Source: Malus domestica
Taxonomy: Eukaryota; Streptophyta; Magnoliopsida; Rosales; Rosaceae
Direction: 5' to 3'
NCBI RefSeq assembly: GCF_042453785.1
Contig: NC_091661.1
Span: forward strand, 29,317,501-29,381,500
DNA: 64,000 nt
Below the pieces are notes generated by a model, which was given only the letters and a program-made list of their open reading frames with translations, ran no database searches and had not been told where the DNA came from. Both the position numbers and the translations under genes were made by a program. The first letter of the stretch is position 1. Every line of letters begins with the position of its first letter. Below, piece by piece: positions 46,254-57,900 of the stretch.

Positions 46254-46871
46254 ACAACAACAACAACAACAACAACAAAGCCTTTTCCCACTAAGTGGGG
46301 TCGGCTATATGAATCCTAGAACGCCATTGCGCTCGGTTTTGTGTCATGTCCTCCGTTAGATCCAAGTACTCTAAGTCTTTTCTTAGGGTCTCTTCCAAAG
46401 TTTTCCTAGGTCTTCCTCTACCCCTTCGGCCCCGAACCTCTGTTCCGTAGTCACATCTTCGAACCGAAGCGTCAGTAGGCCTTCTTTGCACATGTTCAAA
46501 CCACCGTAACCGATTTTCTCTCATCTTTCCTTCAACTTCGGCTACTCCTACTTTACCTCGGATATCCTTATTCACAATCTTCTCCTTTCTCGTGTGCCCA
46601 CACATCCCACGAAGCATCCTTATCTCCGCTACACCCATTTTGTGTACGTGTTGATGCTTCACCGCCCAACATTCTGTGTTATACAACATCGCTGGCCTTA
46701 TTGCCGTCCTATAAAATTTTCCCTTGAGCTTCAGTGACCTACGACGATCACACAACACGCCGGATGCACTCTTACACTTCATCCATCCAGCTTGTATTCT
46801 ATGGTTGAGATCTCCATCTAATTCTCCGTTCTCTTGCAAGATAGATCCTAGGTAGCGAAAACGGTCGCTTT
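46254..46871 (-). pseudogene. LINE 3' end with (TTG)n tail (composite B)
   Basis: RT C-terminus from [12 protein letters not shown] to TEDMTQNRAQWRS, then the short 3' UTR and TTG repeats (46254-46279 on this strand as CAA). It begins about 220 bp further 3' in the LINE than the equivalent piece in composite A. No catalytic box, hence inactive. Confidence 0.85.
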
Positions 46872-49800
46872 TTGTGATCGTCGCTAGATTGCTCCGGTCA
46901 TTAGTGTGGATAAGTATATAAATCGATAGAGATAGGAAAGCAAACACCAGATGTACGTGGTTCACCCATATTGGCTACGTCCACGAAATAGAAGAGTTCT
47001 CATTAATTGTGAAGGGTTTACACAAGTACATAGGTTTAAGCTCTCTTTTAGTGAGTACAAGTGAATGATTTAGTACAAATGACATTAGGAAATATTGTGG
47101 GAGAATGATCTCGTAATCACGAAACTTCTAAGTTCCGGAGTGTGGTATCGTCTTGACTTGCCTTATCTGTCTCGTAGGTAGATGTGACATCTTCTCTGAA
47201 AGTACTCTTCCTCCATCCAAGGGTGGTATCTTTAACTGGTGGAGATGCACAAGGTAATGTATCAATTTCACATGAAGCTTACTTGTAGTTTCAGGCTTGG
47301 TCAAGCGCGATACAAACCATGTAGTAGGAGTCCTCCAAGTCGCCGAGCTAGGGGATCTGCTGAAAGAGGTGACAGACAAGGTAAGCAATCAGAGCTCCAA
47401 GCAATCAGTCCCAGATCAGAACTTTGATTTCGAGTTCCGGCTGATTGTTCACATTCTCCCTATCTTGCAGGCAGCATGAAGGATAAAGAGAAGAAAAATG
47501 AGAAGAGATGATATGGGATACTTTTGCTTTTGAAGAAGTAACTTTCCACAGGCTTATTCTTGAACTGGGCTGGAGGGTTTTCTGGTTTCCTCCAGAGTAT
47601 AAGGCCGACTGAAGAATTTGAGGGTCAAAACAAGTCCATCAAATTTATAGTACGTTCGACCCTGCTGATATGAGATACTTTTGCTTTTGACAGAGTAGTG
47701 GATGTATCGGCACGTGTGCTGTTACGCTTGTCTCCACATGCTTCCTTGTATCCTTCTCACTTGCCCTATATGTTCCTCGGGCAGATGCGGTATCTTCCCT
47801 GGAAGCATAAGATGTTGAAGATGAGTACTCGAGAGCAATGCCAGGTAAGTAATCAAGTAAGGGGTTCCAGGCAGTCAGTTCCTGACTGGAAGCTTGATTC
47901 CAAGTGCTGACTGATTGCTCTCTTTCTCCTTGTCTTGTAGGTAAGAACAAGGCCAAAGGAAAAGACAGGGAAAAAACATGATATGGGATACTCTTGCTTT
48001 TAACCCTGATGATATGAGATATTCTTGCTCTAGTATAGCTTGGTTGCAGAGGTATTATCGGGGGGAAAGAAAGCTGAATATTTCGAAAGGCTTCTTTGGG
48101 AGTGCCCTCTCAGATATGAGGAAGGGTTGAGCATTTTTGCAGGTATGCCTGTCTGTTGGGGATAGAGGTCAACATATATAGGAGTCTCCCTAACAACAAG
48201 TAGTAATGCTATTCCTTTACCCTGCTTGGTCATAACACGGTAGTGGGAGCTGCCAGCTTCACATGTTTTAACTTTGTCAGAGCACTTTGAAAAAGTGGTC
48301 TATGGTATCTGGAAAGCTGATATTGCGTGTAAAGATTACAGACAAGCTTTATCCAAGGAGATCCGGCTCTTGAAGTTGGGAAAGTGGTGCCTCTTCGGTT
48401 TTCGAACAAGCAATCCTGTCGGAGATCTGGCTCTCGAGATTCGGAGAACGATGTCTTTTCGATTTTTGAGAAAGTCATCTTGCTAGGGGTCTGGCTCTCG
48501 AGATTCGGAGAGCGGTGTCTCTTCGATTTTTGAGAAAGTAATCATGTTGGGAGTCTGGCTCTCGAGATTCGGAGGGCGGTGCCTCTTCGATTTTGGAGCA
48601 AGCAATCTTGTTGGGAGTGTTTTCTCGAATGTGAGAAAAGGTTGGGCATGTTTGCTAGTCTATCTTGCCACGAAGCACAGAGGTTGACACACAGGGACTT
48701 TCCAATTATCCAGCAGTGGTACTATTCCTTTACCCTTGTGGGTAATAATATGGTAGCTAGACCTTCAAAATTTATGTGTCTAAACTTTGTTAGTGCTGTT
48801 TCTTTGCTATTCTTTTACCCTTCTTGGTCAGAGCGGTGTAGTGGGAGCTGCAAGCTTCACGTGTCTCAACTTTGTCAGAGAACTTTTGCAAAGTTATCTG
48901 TGGTACCCATGAGCTAATGTTGCGTGTGGGAAGTGGGTGATTGAACAGTAAGATTCATGTGCTTTCTACTTCACCAGAAATCTTCGACATAATGCCCATA
49001 ATTTTCGCAAAGCTGACAGGTGCTGACAAGGCTGGAAAAGTAGGTGCCTCTTCGATTTCTAAGATCGGCCCTCGTGGTCTCTGAGCAGCCCAGCTTTTGA
49101 GAAAGCAAGCTCGTCTTCGATTTCTGAGATCGGCCTTCGTGGTCTTTGAGCAGCCCAACTTTTGAGAAAGCAAACGTCTCGTGGTCTCTGAGCAGCCCAG
49201 CTTTTGAGAAAGCAAACGCCTCTTCGATTTCTGAAGCTCCGTCGAGTGCAGATTTTTTATAAAGGCTGGCATTAAGTTCCAAAGCACACTTGAATCTCCA
49301 CCAGTAGAAGCTCCATTCTTGCACTTCTAAGATCTTGATTTGTCCGACCTCTTCTCTCTTTAACACCTTTGAAAATGTATGGCCCCTCCGACCGTCGTTT
49401 TGACTTGAACCTTGTTGAAGAGGCAGTCACGCCTTCTCCAGACAACATATGGCGCCCATCCTTCGTCTCCCCTACTGGTCCTCTTACTGTTGGGGATTCC
49501 ATGATGAAGAATGATATGACCGATGCGGTAGTGGCCAGGAACCTTCTCACTCCCAAAGATAACAGACTACTTTCCAAACGGTCTGATGAGTTGGCTGTTA
49601 AGGATTCTCTGGCTCTCAGTGTTCAGTGTGCAGGTTCTGTGTCTAACATGGCCCAACGCCTATTTGCTCGAACCCGCCAAGTTGAATCATTGGCGGTTGA
49701 AGTGATGAGTCTCAAACATGAGATTAGAGGGCTCACGCATGAGAATAAACAGTTGCACCGGCTCGCACATGACTATGCTACAAACATGAAGAGGAAGCTT

Positions 49801-50297
49801 GACCAGATGAAGGAATCTGATGGTCAGGTTTTACTTGATCATCAGAGATTTGTGGGTTTGTTCCAAAGGCATTTATTGCCCTCGTCTTCTGGGGCTGTAC
49901 CGCATAATGAAGCTCCAAATGATCAACCTCTGCTGCCTCCTCCTTCTAGGGTTCTGTCCAGTACTGAGGCTCCAAATGATCCCCCTCCAGTGCCTGCTCT
50001 TTCTGGGGCTCTACCGACTGCTGAGACTTCTCCTAAGCAACCTTTGTGAAGGCTCCCGCTTGTTTGTTTATTTTGACTCATGTATATGTACATATTTGTG
50101 ACTTATCGGGGATATCAATAAATAGTTTTCCTTCATTTCAACGTATTGTGTTGAATACACCAAAGCCTTCTTCGCTAAGTTCTCTGAATTTTCTTTTGTT
50201 GAAGCTTTGTGAGTGGAGCATGTAGGTTGAGGTAGTATTCCCTTAATTTCCCGAGTGAGGAAAACTTCTCGGTTGGAGACTTGGAAAATCCAAGTCA
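46872..50297 (+). mobile_element. Element X, copy B
   Basis: Sense strand here is +. In order: LTR-like start (46873-47115, homologous to the solo LTR at 27436-27670); two intron-like modules with GTAAG...AG borders (47381-47470 and 47845-47940); the 61-bp repeats (about 48380-48620) and 65-bp repeats (about 49030-49225); the ORF at 49375-50049; an AATAAA at 50117-50122; and the CCAAGTCA end beside the LINE. No gag-pol domains. Confidence 0.65.
49375..50049 (+). CDS. Element-X protein, copy B (coiled-coil)
   Basis: Open frame of 224 residues from the ATG of MYGPSDRR. Against copy A (3170-3853) it has about 18 substitutions and one 3-residue deletion (TEA), with no frame disruption. The N-terminal segment reads FDLNL instead of LDLNL. 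The heptad-like region from RTRQVESLAVEVMSLKHEI through KRKLDQMKES is conserved, as is the Pro-rich tail ending SPKQPL. A polyadenylation-type AATAAA follows 68 bp after the stop. The function is unknown. Confidence 0.55.
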   Translation: MYGPSDRRFDLNLVEEAVTPSPDNIWRPSFVSPTGPLTVGDSMMKNDMTDAVVARNLLTPKDNRLLSKRSDELAVKDSLALSVQCAGSVSNMAQRLFARTRQVESLAVEVMSLKHEIRGLTHENKQLHRLAHDYATNMKRKLDQMKESDGQVLLDHQRFVGLFQRHLLPSSSGAVPHNEAPNDQPLLPPPSRVLSSTEAPNDPPPVPALSGALPTAETSPKQPL

Positions 50298-53200
50298 CTG
50301 AGTGGGATCGGCTATATGAATCTTTGAACGCCATTGTGCTCGGTCCTGTGTCATGTCCTCCGTTAGATCCAAGTACTCTAAGTCTTTTCTTATAGTCTCT
50401 TCCAAAGTTTTCCTAGGTCTTCCTCTACCCCTTCGGCCCTGAACCTCTGTCCCATAGTCGCATCTTCTAATCGGAGCGTCAGTAGACCTTCTTTGCTCAT
50501 GTCCAAACCACCGTAACCGATTTTCTCTCATATTTCTTTCAATTTCGGCTACTCCTACTTTACCCCGGATATCCTCATTCCTAATCTTATCCTTTCTTGT
50601 GTGCCCACACATCCAACGAAGCATCCTCATCTCCGCTACACCCATTTTGTGTACGTGTTGATGCTTCACCGCCCAACATTCTGTGCCATACAGCATCGTC
50701 GGCCTTATTGCCGTCCTATAAATTTTTCCCTTGAGCTTCAGTGGCATACGGCGGTCACACAACACGCCGGATGCACTCTTCCACTTCATCCATCCAGCTT
50801 GTATTCTATGGTTGAGATCTCCATCTAATTCTCCGTTCTTTTTCAAGATAGATCCTAGGTAACGAAAACGATCGCTCTTTGGTATTTCTTGATTTCCGAT
50901 CCTCACCCCAAACTCATTTTGGCCTTCATTTGCACTGAACTTGCACTCCATATATTCTGTCTTTGATCGGCTTAGGCGAAGACCTTTAGATTCCAACACT
51001 TCTCTCCAAAGGTTAAGCTTTGCATTTACCCCTTCCTGAGTTTCATCTATCAACACTATATCGTCTGCGAAAAGCATACACCAAGGAATATCATCTTGAA
51101 TATGTCCTGTTAACTCATCCATTACTAACGCAAAAACGTAAGGACTTAAGGATGAGCCTTGATGTAATCCTACAGTTATGGGAAAGCTTTCGGTTTGTCC
51201 TTCATGAGTTCTTACGGCAGTCTTTGCTCATTCATACATATCCTTTATAGCTTGGATATATGTTACTCGTACTCCTTTCTTCTCTAAAATCCTCCAAAGA
51301 ATGTCTCTTGGGACCCTATCATACGCTTTTTTCCAAATCTATAAAGACCATGTGTAAATCCTTTTTCCCATCTCTATATCTTTCCATCAATCTTCGTAAG
51401 AGATAGATTGCCTCCATGGTTGAGCGCCCTGGCATGAACCCGAATTGGTTGTCCGAAACCCGTGTCTCTTGCCTCAATCTATGCTCATTGACTCTCTCCC
51501 AGAGCTTCATTGTATGACTCATTAGCTTAATACCCCTATAGTTCATGCAATTTTGTACGTCGCCCTTATTCTTGTAAATAGGCACCAAAGTGCTCGTTCG
51601 CCATTCATTTGACATCTTCTTCGTTTTCAAAATCCTATTGAAAAGGTCAGTGAGCCATGTTACACCTGTCCCTCCCAAAACTTTCCACACTTCGATTGGT
51701 ATATTGTCTGGGCCTACTGCTTTTCTATGCTTTATCTTCTTCAAAGCTACAACCACTTCTTCCTTCCGGATTCGACGATAAAAAGAGTAGTTTCTACACT
51801 CTTCTGAGTTACTCAACTCCCCTAAAGAAGCACTCCTTTCATGTCCTTCATTGAAAAGATTATGAAAATAACCTCTCTATCTATCTTTAACCGCGTTCTC
51901 TGTAGCAAGAACATTTCCATCCTCATCCTTGATGCACCTCACTTGGTTTAGGTCCCTTGTCTTTTTTTCCCTTGCTCTAGCTAGTTTATAGATATCCAAC
52001 TCTTCTTCTTTGGTATCTAGTCGCTTATACATATCGTCATAAGCCGCTAACTTAGCTTCCCTCACAGCTTTCTTCGCCTCTTGCTTCGCTTTTCTATACC
52101 TTTCACCATTTTCATCGGTCATATCCTTGTATAAGGCTTTACAACATTCCTTCTTAGCCTTCACCTTTGTTTGTACCTCCTCATTCCATCACCAATATTC
52201 CTTTTGGTGTGGGGCAAAGCCCTTGGACTCTCCTAACACCTCTTTTGCTACTTTTCGGATACAACTAGCCATGGAATCCCACATTTGGCTAGCTTCCCCC
52301 TCTCTATCCCACACACACTGGGTGATTACTTTCTCTTTGAAAATGACTTGTTTTTCTTCTTTTAGATTCCACCATCTAGTCCTTGGGCACTTCAAAGTCT
52401 TGTTCTTTTTTCTCACTCTTTTGATATGTACATCCATCACCAACAAGCGATGTTGATTAGCCACGCTCTCTCCTGGTATAACTTTGCAATCCTTACAAGT
52501 TATACGATCCCATTTCCTCATTAGAAGAAAATCTATTTGTGTTTTTGACGACCCACTCTTGTAGGTGATCACATGTTCTTCTCTCTTCTTAAAGAAGGTG
52601 TTGGCTAAGAAGAGATCATATGCCATTGCAAAATCCAAGATAGCTTCCCCATCCTCGTTTCTCTCCCCAAAACCATGGCCACCATGAAAACCTCCATAGT
52701 TGCCTGTCTCCCTGCCCACGTGTCCATTTAAATCTCCTCCTATAAATAACTTCTCCGTCTGAGCAATTCCTTGCACCAAGTCTCCAAGGTCTTCCCAAAA
52801 TTTCTCCTTCGAACTCATATCCAACCCTACTTGAGGTGCGTACGCACTAATCACATTGATAAGTTCTTGTCCTATTACAATCTTGATTGCCATGATTCTA
52901 TCTCCTACCCTCTTGACATCTACAACATCTTGTGTCAAGGTCTTGTCCACGATGATGCCAACACCGTTTCTCGTTCTATTTGTGCCCGAGTACCAAAGTT
53001 TAAACCCTGAGTTTTCTAGATCCTTTGCCTTAAGACCAACCCACTTAGTTTCTTGTAGGCACATAATATTTATCCTTCTCCTCACCATAACTTCCACTAC
53101 TTCCATGGATTTTCCCGTTAAGGTTCCTATATTCCACGTTCCTAAACGCATTCTACTCTCCTGAACTCTACCCTTCTGTCCTAGCTTCTTCACCCTCCCC

Positions 53201-53454
53201 CGTCCAATGGAATCAAAGTACTTCTTTTGTGTGTCCCGTGTAAAGTTGATAGGTGCATATGCTCCCAAACAACTTTGAGTGGAGTCGTTCGAAAAGAAGT
53301 TTCTATGGCCCCCTTGCTCATTTAACACTGCATCCGGGTGCCTATGGAGATACAGCGACCCTTGCTCACTTATCACTGTGCTCGGGCCACACAGCGCGCC
53401 ACTTACGGGTGACGCCCTAGCTTTAGCGCGATTTCGTTCTGAATTCATTTTCAT
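50298..53454 (-). pseudogene. RTE-like LINE polyprotein: endonuclease and reverse transcriptase (disabled)
   Basis: The minus strand encodes an N-terminal apurinic-endonuclease-like domain in one open frame (53454-52189, 421 codons). Motifs are RLGTWNIGTLTGK, CLQETKW, IGGDLNGHVG and TQIDFLLMRK. A linker (52164-51877) and RT blocks follow: KAVGPDNIPIEVWK and YRGIKLMSHTMKLWERV (51816-51319), then FADD and the C-terminal [12 protein letters not shown] segment (51122-50298). In-frame stops at 52189-52191 and 51877-51879, a frameshift in a T-run near 51330, and a stop near 51227 disable it. It is the only copy here with the native 5' end. Confidence 0.9.
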
Positions 53455-53817
53455 AAGGATTCGACGTAACTGTGGAGTGCCGGCTGTCGACTACCTGACG
53501 CCCTCCCCCTCCTCCTTTACCCGGGCTTGGGACCGGCCATGTAAGATAAACTTACATAGGCGGAGTTTCTTAAAACTTGCAACCAATTAAAAAAAAATAG
53601 AAAACATGTTTTTCTACCAATCAAAGTTTTAGAGTGCGTACCAAAAAAAAAAATAGAAAACTTGTGAAAAAAAGATCAAATGTCAAAAATCAATTTATTT
53701 GTCCACCTCCTACTAAAAAGGAGGTCAAATGTTTGGAACCAAGTTCAGGTGACATTTCAAAAAGAATGTTAATGCTAAAAAGTGAAACCCTTGACTTTTT
53801 TATTTTTGAACCAAATT

Positions 53818-53942
53818 TTTACCTATAAATTGATTAATTTGACCTATAATTTATAAAGAAGGTCAAATTTTCACCTATAAATTGATTAATTTGACCTATA
53901 ATTTATAAAGAAGGTCAAAATTTCACCTATAAATTGATTAAT
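53818..53942. repeat. 52-bp tandem repeat, about 2.4 copies
   Basis: ACCTATAAATTGATTAATTT recurs at 53821, 53873 and 53925 beside the composite-B insertion. Confidence 0.9.
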
Positions 53943-54029
53943 TTACGTATGAAGAATGAAGATGACCAAGTTTTTACCATTAACGTCGTCATTGTTTGAC
54001 TGCGTCACGGGCAAAACAGGGGCTCGAAA

Positions 54030-54091
54030 AAGGAAACAATAAAAAATTGAGAGAGAGAGAAAGAGAGAGAAAGAGAGAGAGGGAGAGAGAG

Positions 54092-54125
<34 letters not shown>

Positions 54126-54126
54126 C
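54030..54126. repeat. GA and TA microsatellites in the PGAP3 promoter/leader
   Basis: (GA)n with interruptions, then (TA)n at 54091-54115, then (GA)n. Roughly 350-450 bp upstream of the ATG at 54476. Confidence 0.9.
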
Positions 54127-54475
54127 ATCAGCACGTCCATTTTCCGCCCACGTGTCTCCTGGAGTATCGCCAAGAGTCGAGAAGAGGACCCTCACGAGAT
54201 TCTGGTCTCCACCCCATCGCCTCGATTCACCACCCAAATCACCTCAACTCCTCCTCTCTCGCTACTCCACTCAGCTCCTCCTCCGTCCTCAGCTCCTCCT
54301 CCGCCACCTCCCTCTGCTTATCCTCATCCTCCGCCGTCTCTCTCTCTCTCTCTCTCTAACCAGTTCGCGGTTCCATGGGACGCAGGCAGTCGCATCTCCA
54401 CACGAACATTCCTCGCCAGCTCTAGAAACCTCCAGAAGATTCTTCCGCTGTTGACTTTCTGCTTCCGAGAGCCCG

Positions 54476-56919
54476 ATGGCGCAGCTTCGTTGCATTCTTC
54501 TCCTCGCTTTCCTCTCCTCTCTGCTTCCTGCTCTTCGCGCCAGTGATGGCGATGCTGATCCGATTTACAAGTATGCCTTCCTTTCTGAGATTTTTGCTTG
54601 GTTTCTGAAAGGACTTGGAATTTCGCTTCCAAGTTCGTATCAGTATTTGATTTGGTTTGGTTTATTTATAATATTCGAGCTCATTGAGTTGTTTATTTGA
54701 AGTATTTTAGTTTAGTTGAATGCTCTCACTGTTTGATTGATGAGCTTCGTTTAGTTGTTTGTATAGCCAAATTGATTAGAAATTTGATCGAGTTTTCGTG
54801 TTTTCGTGGTTGAAAACTCGAAAATCTGGACTAAGTTTCGTGTATTCCGTACAACGAATCAACGATTAGTGTGATGTTTTTGTTACTTGATGGATATAGA
54901 TTGTGAAGATAATTATGAAAATTGAACAATCATTTAATGCTAGGGAAAAATAAATTTGAAATCTTTTATTGTTAACTAGCATTAATGCAGATAATGATGA
55001 AAGTTCTTTATTTGGGAGCTTTAGGCGAATGGGTTTGGAAGTACTTTTAAAATGATTGTTATGCTTTTGGTGAGAATGTCTTTGAAATCAATCCTTAGTA
55101 AAAGTTCAAGTGGATCCTGGAAAAGTGATTTTCTGCAAGAAGCACAGTGCTTCTCCCAAAATGCAATTAAAGTGCTTTTGGAACCCAATATCAATTTCAC
55201 CAAAAGCGCTTTTTAAAAGCACTTCCAAACGAGCCCTATATTGGTTATGCTATTTGATTGATGTGATTTCACAAGTACAAAATTTACATTCACGGAAGTT
55301 CATTAGGTGTTCTCTTGTATCATATTCATCTATATGTTGCTTGTTTCATGGCTGTTGGGTGATAACCATTATGATTTTTATGGGTTTTCCAGGTCTTGTG
55401 TGGCGGAGTGCGAAAAATCTGGGTGTGTAGGGGACACATGCTTTCAACACTGTAAATTTTCATCCGATGGGAAACCTATTGATGGTCCGTGGTACATGCA
55501 AGAGCCCCTCTATTTGCGCTGGAAACAATGGGACTGCCGCAGTGACTGCAGGTACCACTGCATGTTTGCAAGGGAGGAAGAGAGAGAGGAACTCGGCCAT
55601 AAGCCTGTCAAATACCATGGGAAATGGCCGTTTCAGCGTGTTTATGGCATCCAGGTCTTCCGCTGATATTTAGTAGAGCAAATTAGTTGATTACTAATCT
55701 AAATAAGTTAATTTACTTGCTGATATGGCCTAACCATTCAACGAACTTGTTTAGGAACCGGTTGCTGTTGCTCTCTCCGCTATCAATCTTGCCATTCAAT
55801 TTCATGGCTGGATATCTTTTTTCATCCTTATATACTACAAGTTGCCGTTGAATCCAAATAAGAAGACGTACTATGAATATACTGGTATGTGGCACATCTA
55901 TGGGATCTTGGCAATGAATGCCTGGTTTTGGAGTGGTGTATTTCACAGCCGGTAAGTGGTTTTAAATTCCTTTGACAGCGTAATGATTTATACATACAAC
56001 CGTGATCTGCTCCAAAATGTCAACTTATGCAAAAGATAAATATTTTAGTACTTTGTACTTCTTAGACCTCGCAACCTATCGATTTAAACAAATTGATGGT
56101 CGCAATTTATAACAGCAGGACAAGATTTAGTGTAGTGTTGTGCATATGGAATTAGGGTATTCCATAGGCCAGAATTTTTCTCTGCTAAATTTCAACAGCA
56201 AGATTATGCTGTAGCTTGTGGTACTGACCTCGTAACGAATACAAAACTTTTGCGTGTTGATTGTGCCTGGTGTGAGGGAAGAACACGATTTTGATATGAT
56301 AACATTAATTGTTTTCAGACAGTTTTTAACTGCTGCTTTGTTATCCAATGTAGAGATGTCGAGTTGACAGAGAAGCTAGATTATTCTTCTTCTGTAGCAC
56401 TACTTGGATTTTCACTCATTGTGACCCTAATTCGAGCGTTTAATGTGAGAGATGAGGCTGCAAGGGTCATGGTTTGTGCTCCGCTGATTGCATTCGTCAC
56501 CACACACATACTGTACCTGAACTTCTATAAACTTGATTACGGTAAGACATTCTGTTGCAAATTTGAGCCAAACTTTTTGTTGCTTTTAATACAAAACTAT
56601 TTGCCGTGGCAATGAGCTTACAAGTTTTGCAGGTTTGAACATGAAAGTGTGCATGGCCATGGGCATCATTCAGCTTCTTACATGGGCAGTTTGGGCTGGT
56701 GTCAGTTGCCATCCATCGCGCTGCAAGTTGTGGGCGGTAGTGGCAGGAGAAGCCCTTGCCCTGCTCTTCGAGATATATGACTTCCCACCTTACCAAGGCT
56801 TTATTGACGCGCACGCTCTCTGGAATGCAATCAACATACCTATTACATACCTCTGGTGGAGTTTTGTGAGGGATGATGCCGAGTTTGTTACATCGGCTCT
56901 CCTTAAGAAAGCAAAGTAG
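54476..56919 (+). CDS. PGAP3/Per1-like GPI-anchor remodelling protein
   Basis: Exons 54476-54570, 55393-55654, 55755-55951, 56354-56541 and 56633-56919 encode 342 residues plus TAG, all GT-AG introns. Residues 1-22 form a signal peptide (LRCILLLAFLSSLLPALRAS). A Cys-rich luminal region follows (SCVAECEKSGCVGDTCFQHC, and a later WDCRSDCRYHCM), then about seven hydrophobic helices with the family blocks MWHIYGILAMNAWFWSGVFH and HALWNAINIP. The family (CREST superfamily) removes the sn-2 acyl chain of GPI anchors in the ER/Golgi during lipid remodelling of GPI proteins. Histidines in the two blocks are the likely active-site residues by family. Intron 1 holds a fold-back MITE (55028-55240). The start is the first ATG with a signal peptide. 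Confidence 0.93.
55028..55240. mobile_element. Fold-back MITE in PGAP3 intron 1
   Basis: GGTTTGGAAGTACTTTTAAAA near the left end and TTTTAAAAGCACTTCCAAAC near the right end are inverted. Related, decayed copies are in the SDH promoters (8510, 15610), near 30300 and at 57310-57620. Confidence 0.75.
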
Positions 56920-57309
56920 TAGATCTGAATCGAAAAGCATGAAGTGATCCAATGGTGGATTGTATCAAATACTCGAAAGTACATGACATGCTCAGCGCAG
57001 TTAGTTCGTAAAATGTTCTCCTTTTTTCCTCATGTGTATGCGTTTCTCCGAAATGCTTACCGTGATGTGGTTCCGTTTGATTTTGCATTTCGCATTGGTA
57101 TCGGTCAAATTGTTTCCGCCGTCTACGGTGGGCTACTTCCTCTGATGGAATCCGGATTTCCAGGTCGTTGTGTTGGTTTTTTTTCCTGGAAACTTTTAGA
57201 TGTAAGATTTGAATTCTCAAGTTACTGAATTGTGCTGTAAATCTTTGTCGAATACCATTTTAGGATGTTGTGTGGTGATGTTGTTTATGCAGTGTTGGAA
57301 TAGCTTATG

Positions 57310-57620
57310 GAGAAAGGTACCAATAAAAAAAAAATAGTAAAAAGCTTTTGCTGATAAATGTTTTTGCTATAAGCGCTTTTATTATTAACGTTTCAAAACT
57401 TTAGCCACGTCCAATTGCTTTTTGGAATAGTACTTGGAAGTCCAAGAGGTGGTAGAAGTGTTTTTAAGTTTTTCTATCTATAGTAGAGTTCGTAAGAGCA
57501 TTTAAAATGACTGAAAGCGTTTTTAGTGAAATTGATTTTGGGTCGCAAAATCATTTTAAGTGCTATTTGGAAGAAGCACTTATCCCAAAAGCACTTTAAG
57601 TGCTATTTTAAAGAAATACC
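57310..57620. mobile_element. Decayed fold-back MITE cluster between PGAP3 and valyl-tRNA synthetase
   Basis: Repeated AAGCGCTTTT, AAGTGCTATTT and AAAAGCACTT motifs in inverted arrangement. Precise ends not resolved. Confidence 0.5.
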
Positions 57621-57900
57621 ATATATCTACCTAATTTTTGCAACATAAAAGAAAAATTTAGGAGGTACGTCGTGGGTTAGATTCTTGGCGTTGATTAATC
57701 ACATAATGATGGTCAGAAAAAGTTAAAATGTTTATGTAAGTTTTTCCAGCTTTTAAAAAGATGATCTAGGTTAAGTCCCTTGATGGTTTTTATGCTTTTA
57801 AAAATAAGAAATTAGGAAAAGGTATTGCATTGTTTATATGTGGAGCTTGAGCTGCAAGTGTCCGACGGTTAAAACTTTTGGCACCAAAGTCCAACAATAT

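Larger units (their letters stand above)
46254..53566 (-). mobile_element. Composite retroelement B: full-length LINE / element X / LINE 3' end, with 19-bp target duplication
   Basis: TTCTTAAAACTTGCAACCA occurs at 46235-46253 and again at 53567-53585, bounding the whole 7.3-kb unit. On the minus strand the order is: LINE 5' end and body (53566-50298), element X antisense to it (50297-46872), then a second 5'-truncated LINE 3' end (46871-46254) with a (TTG)n tail. The LINE 5' end has a GC-rich leader with stop-rich sequence before the first ATG. Same composite as 1897-7222, in opposite orientation, with a different X/LINE-2 breakpoint. Confidence 0.85.

Noticed and set aside
54078-54126. GA/TA tract as a palindrome or origin-like structure
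   Set aside because: Simple dinucleotide microsatellite; only the TA portion is self-complementary.
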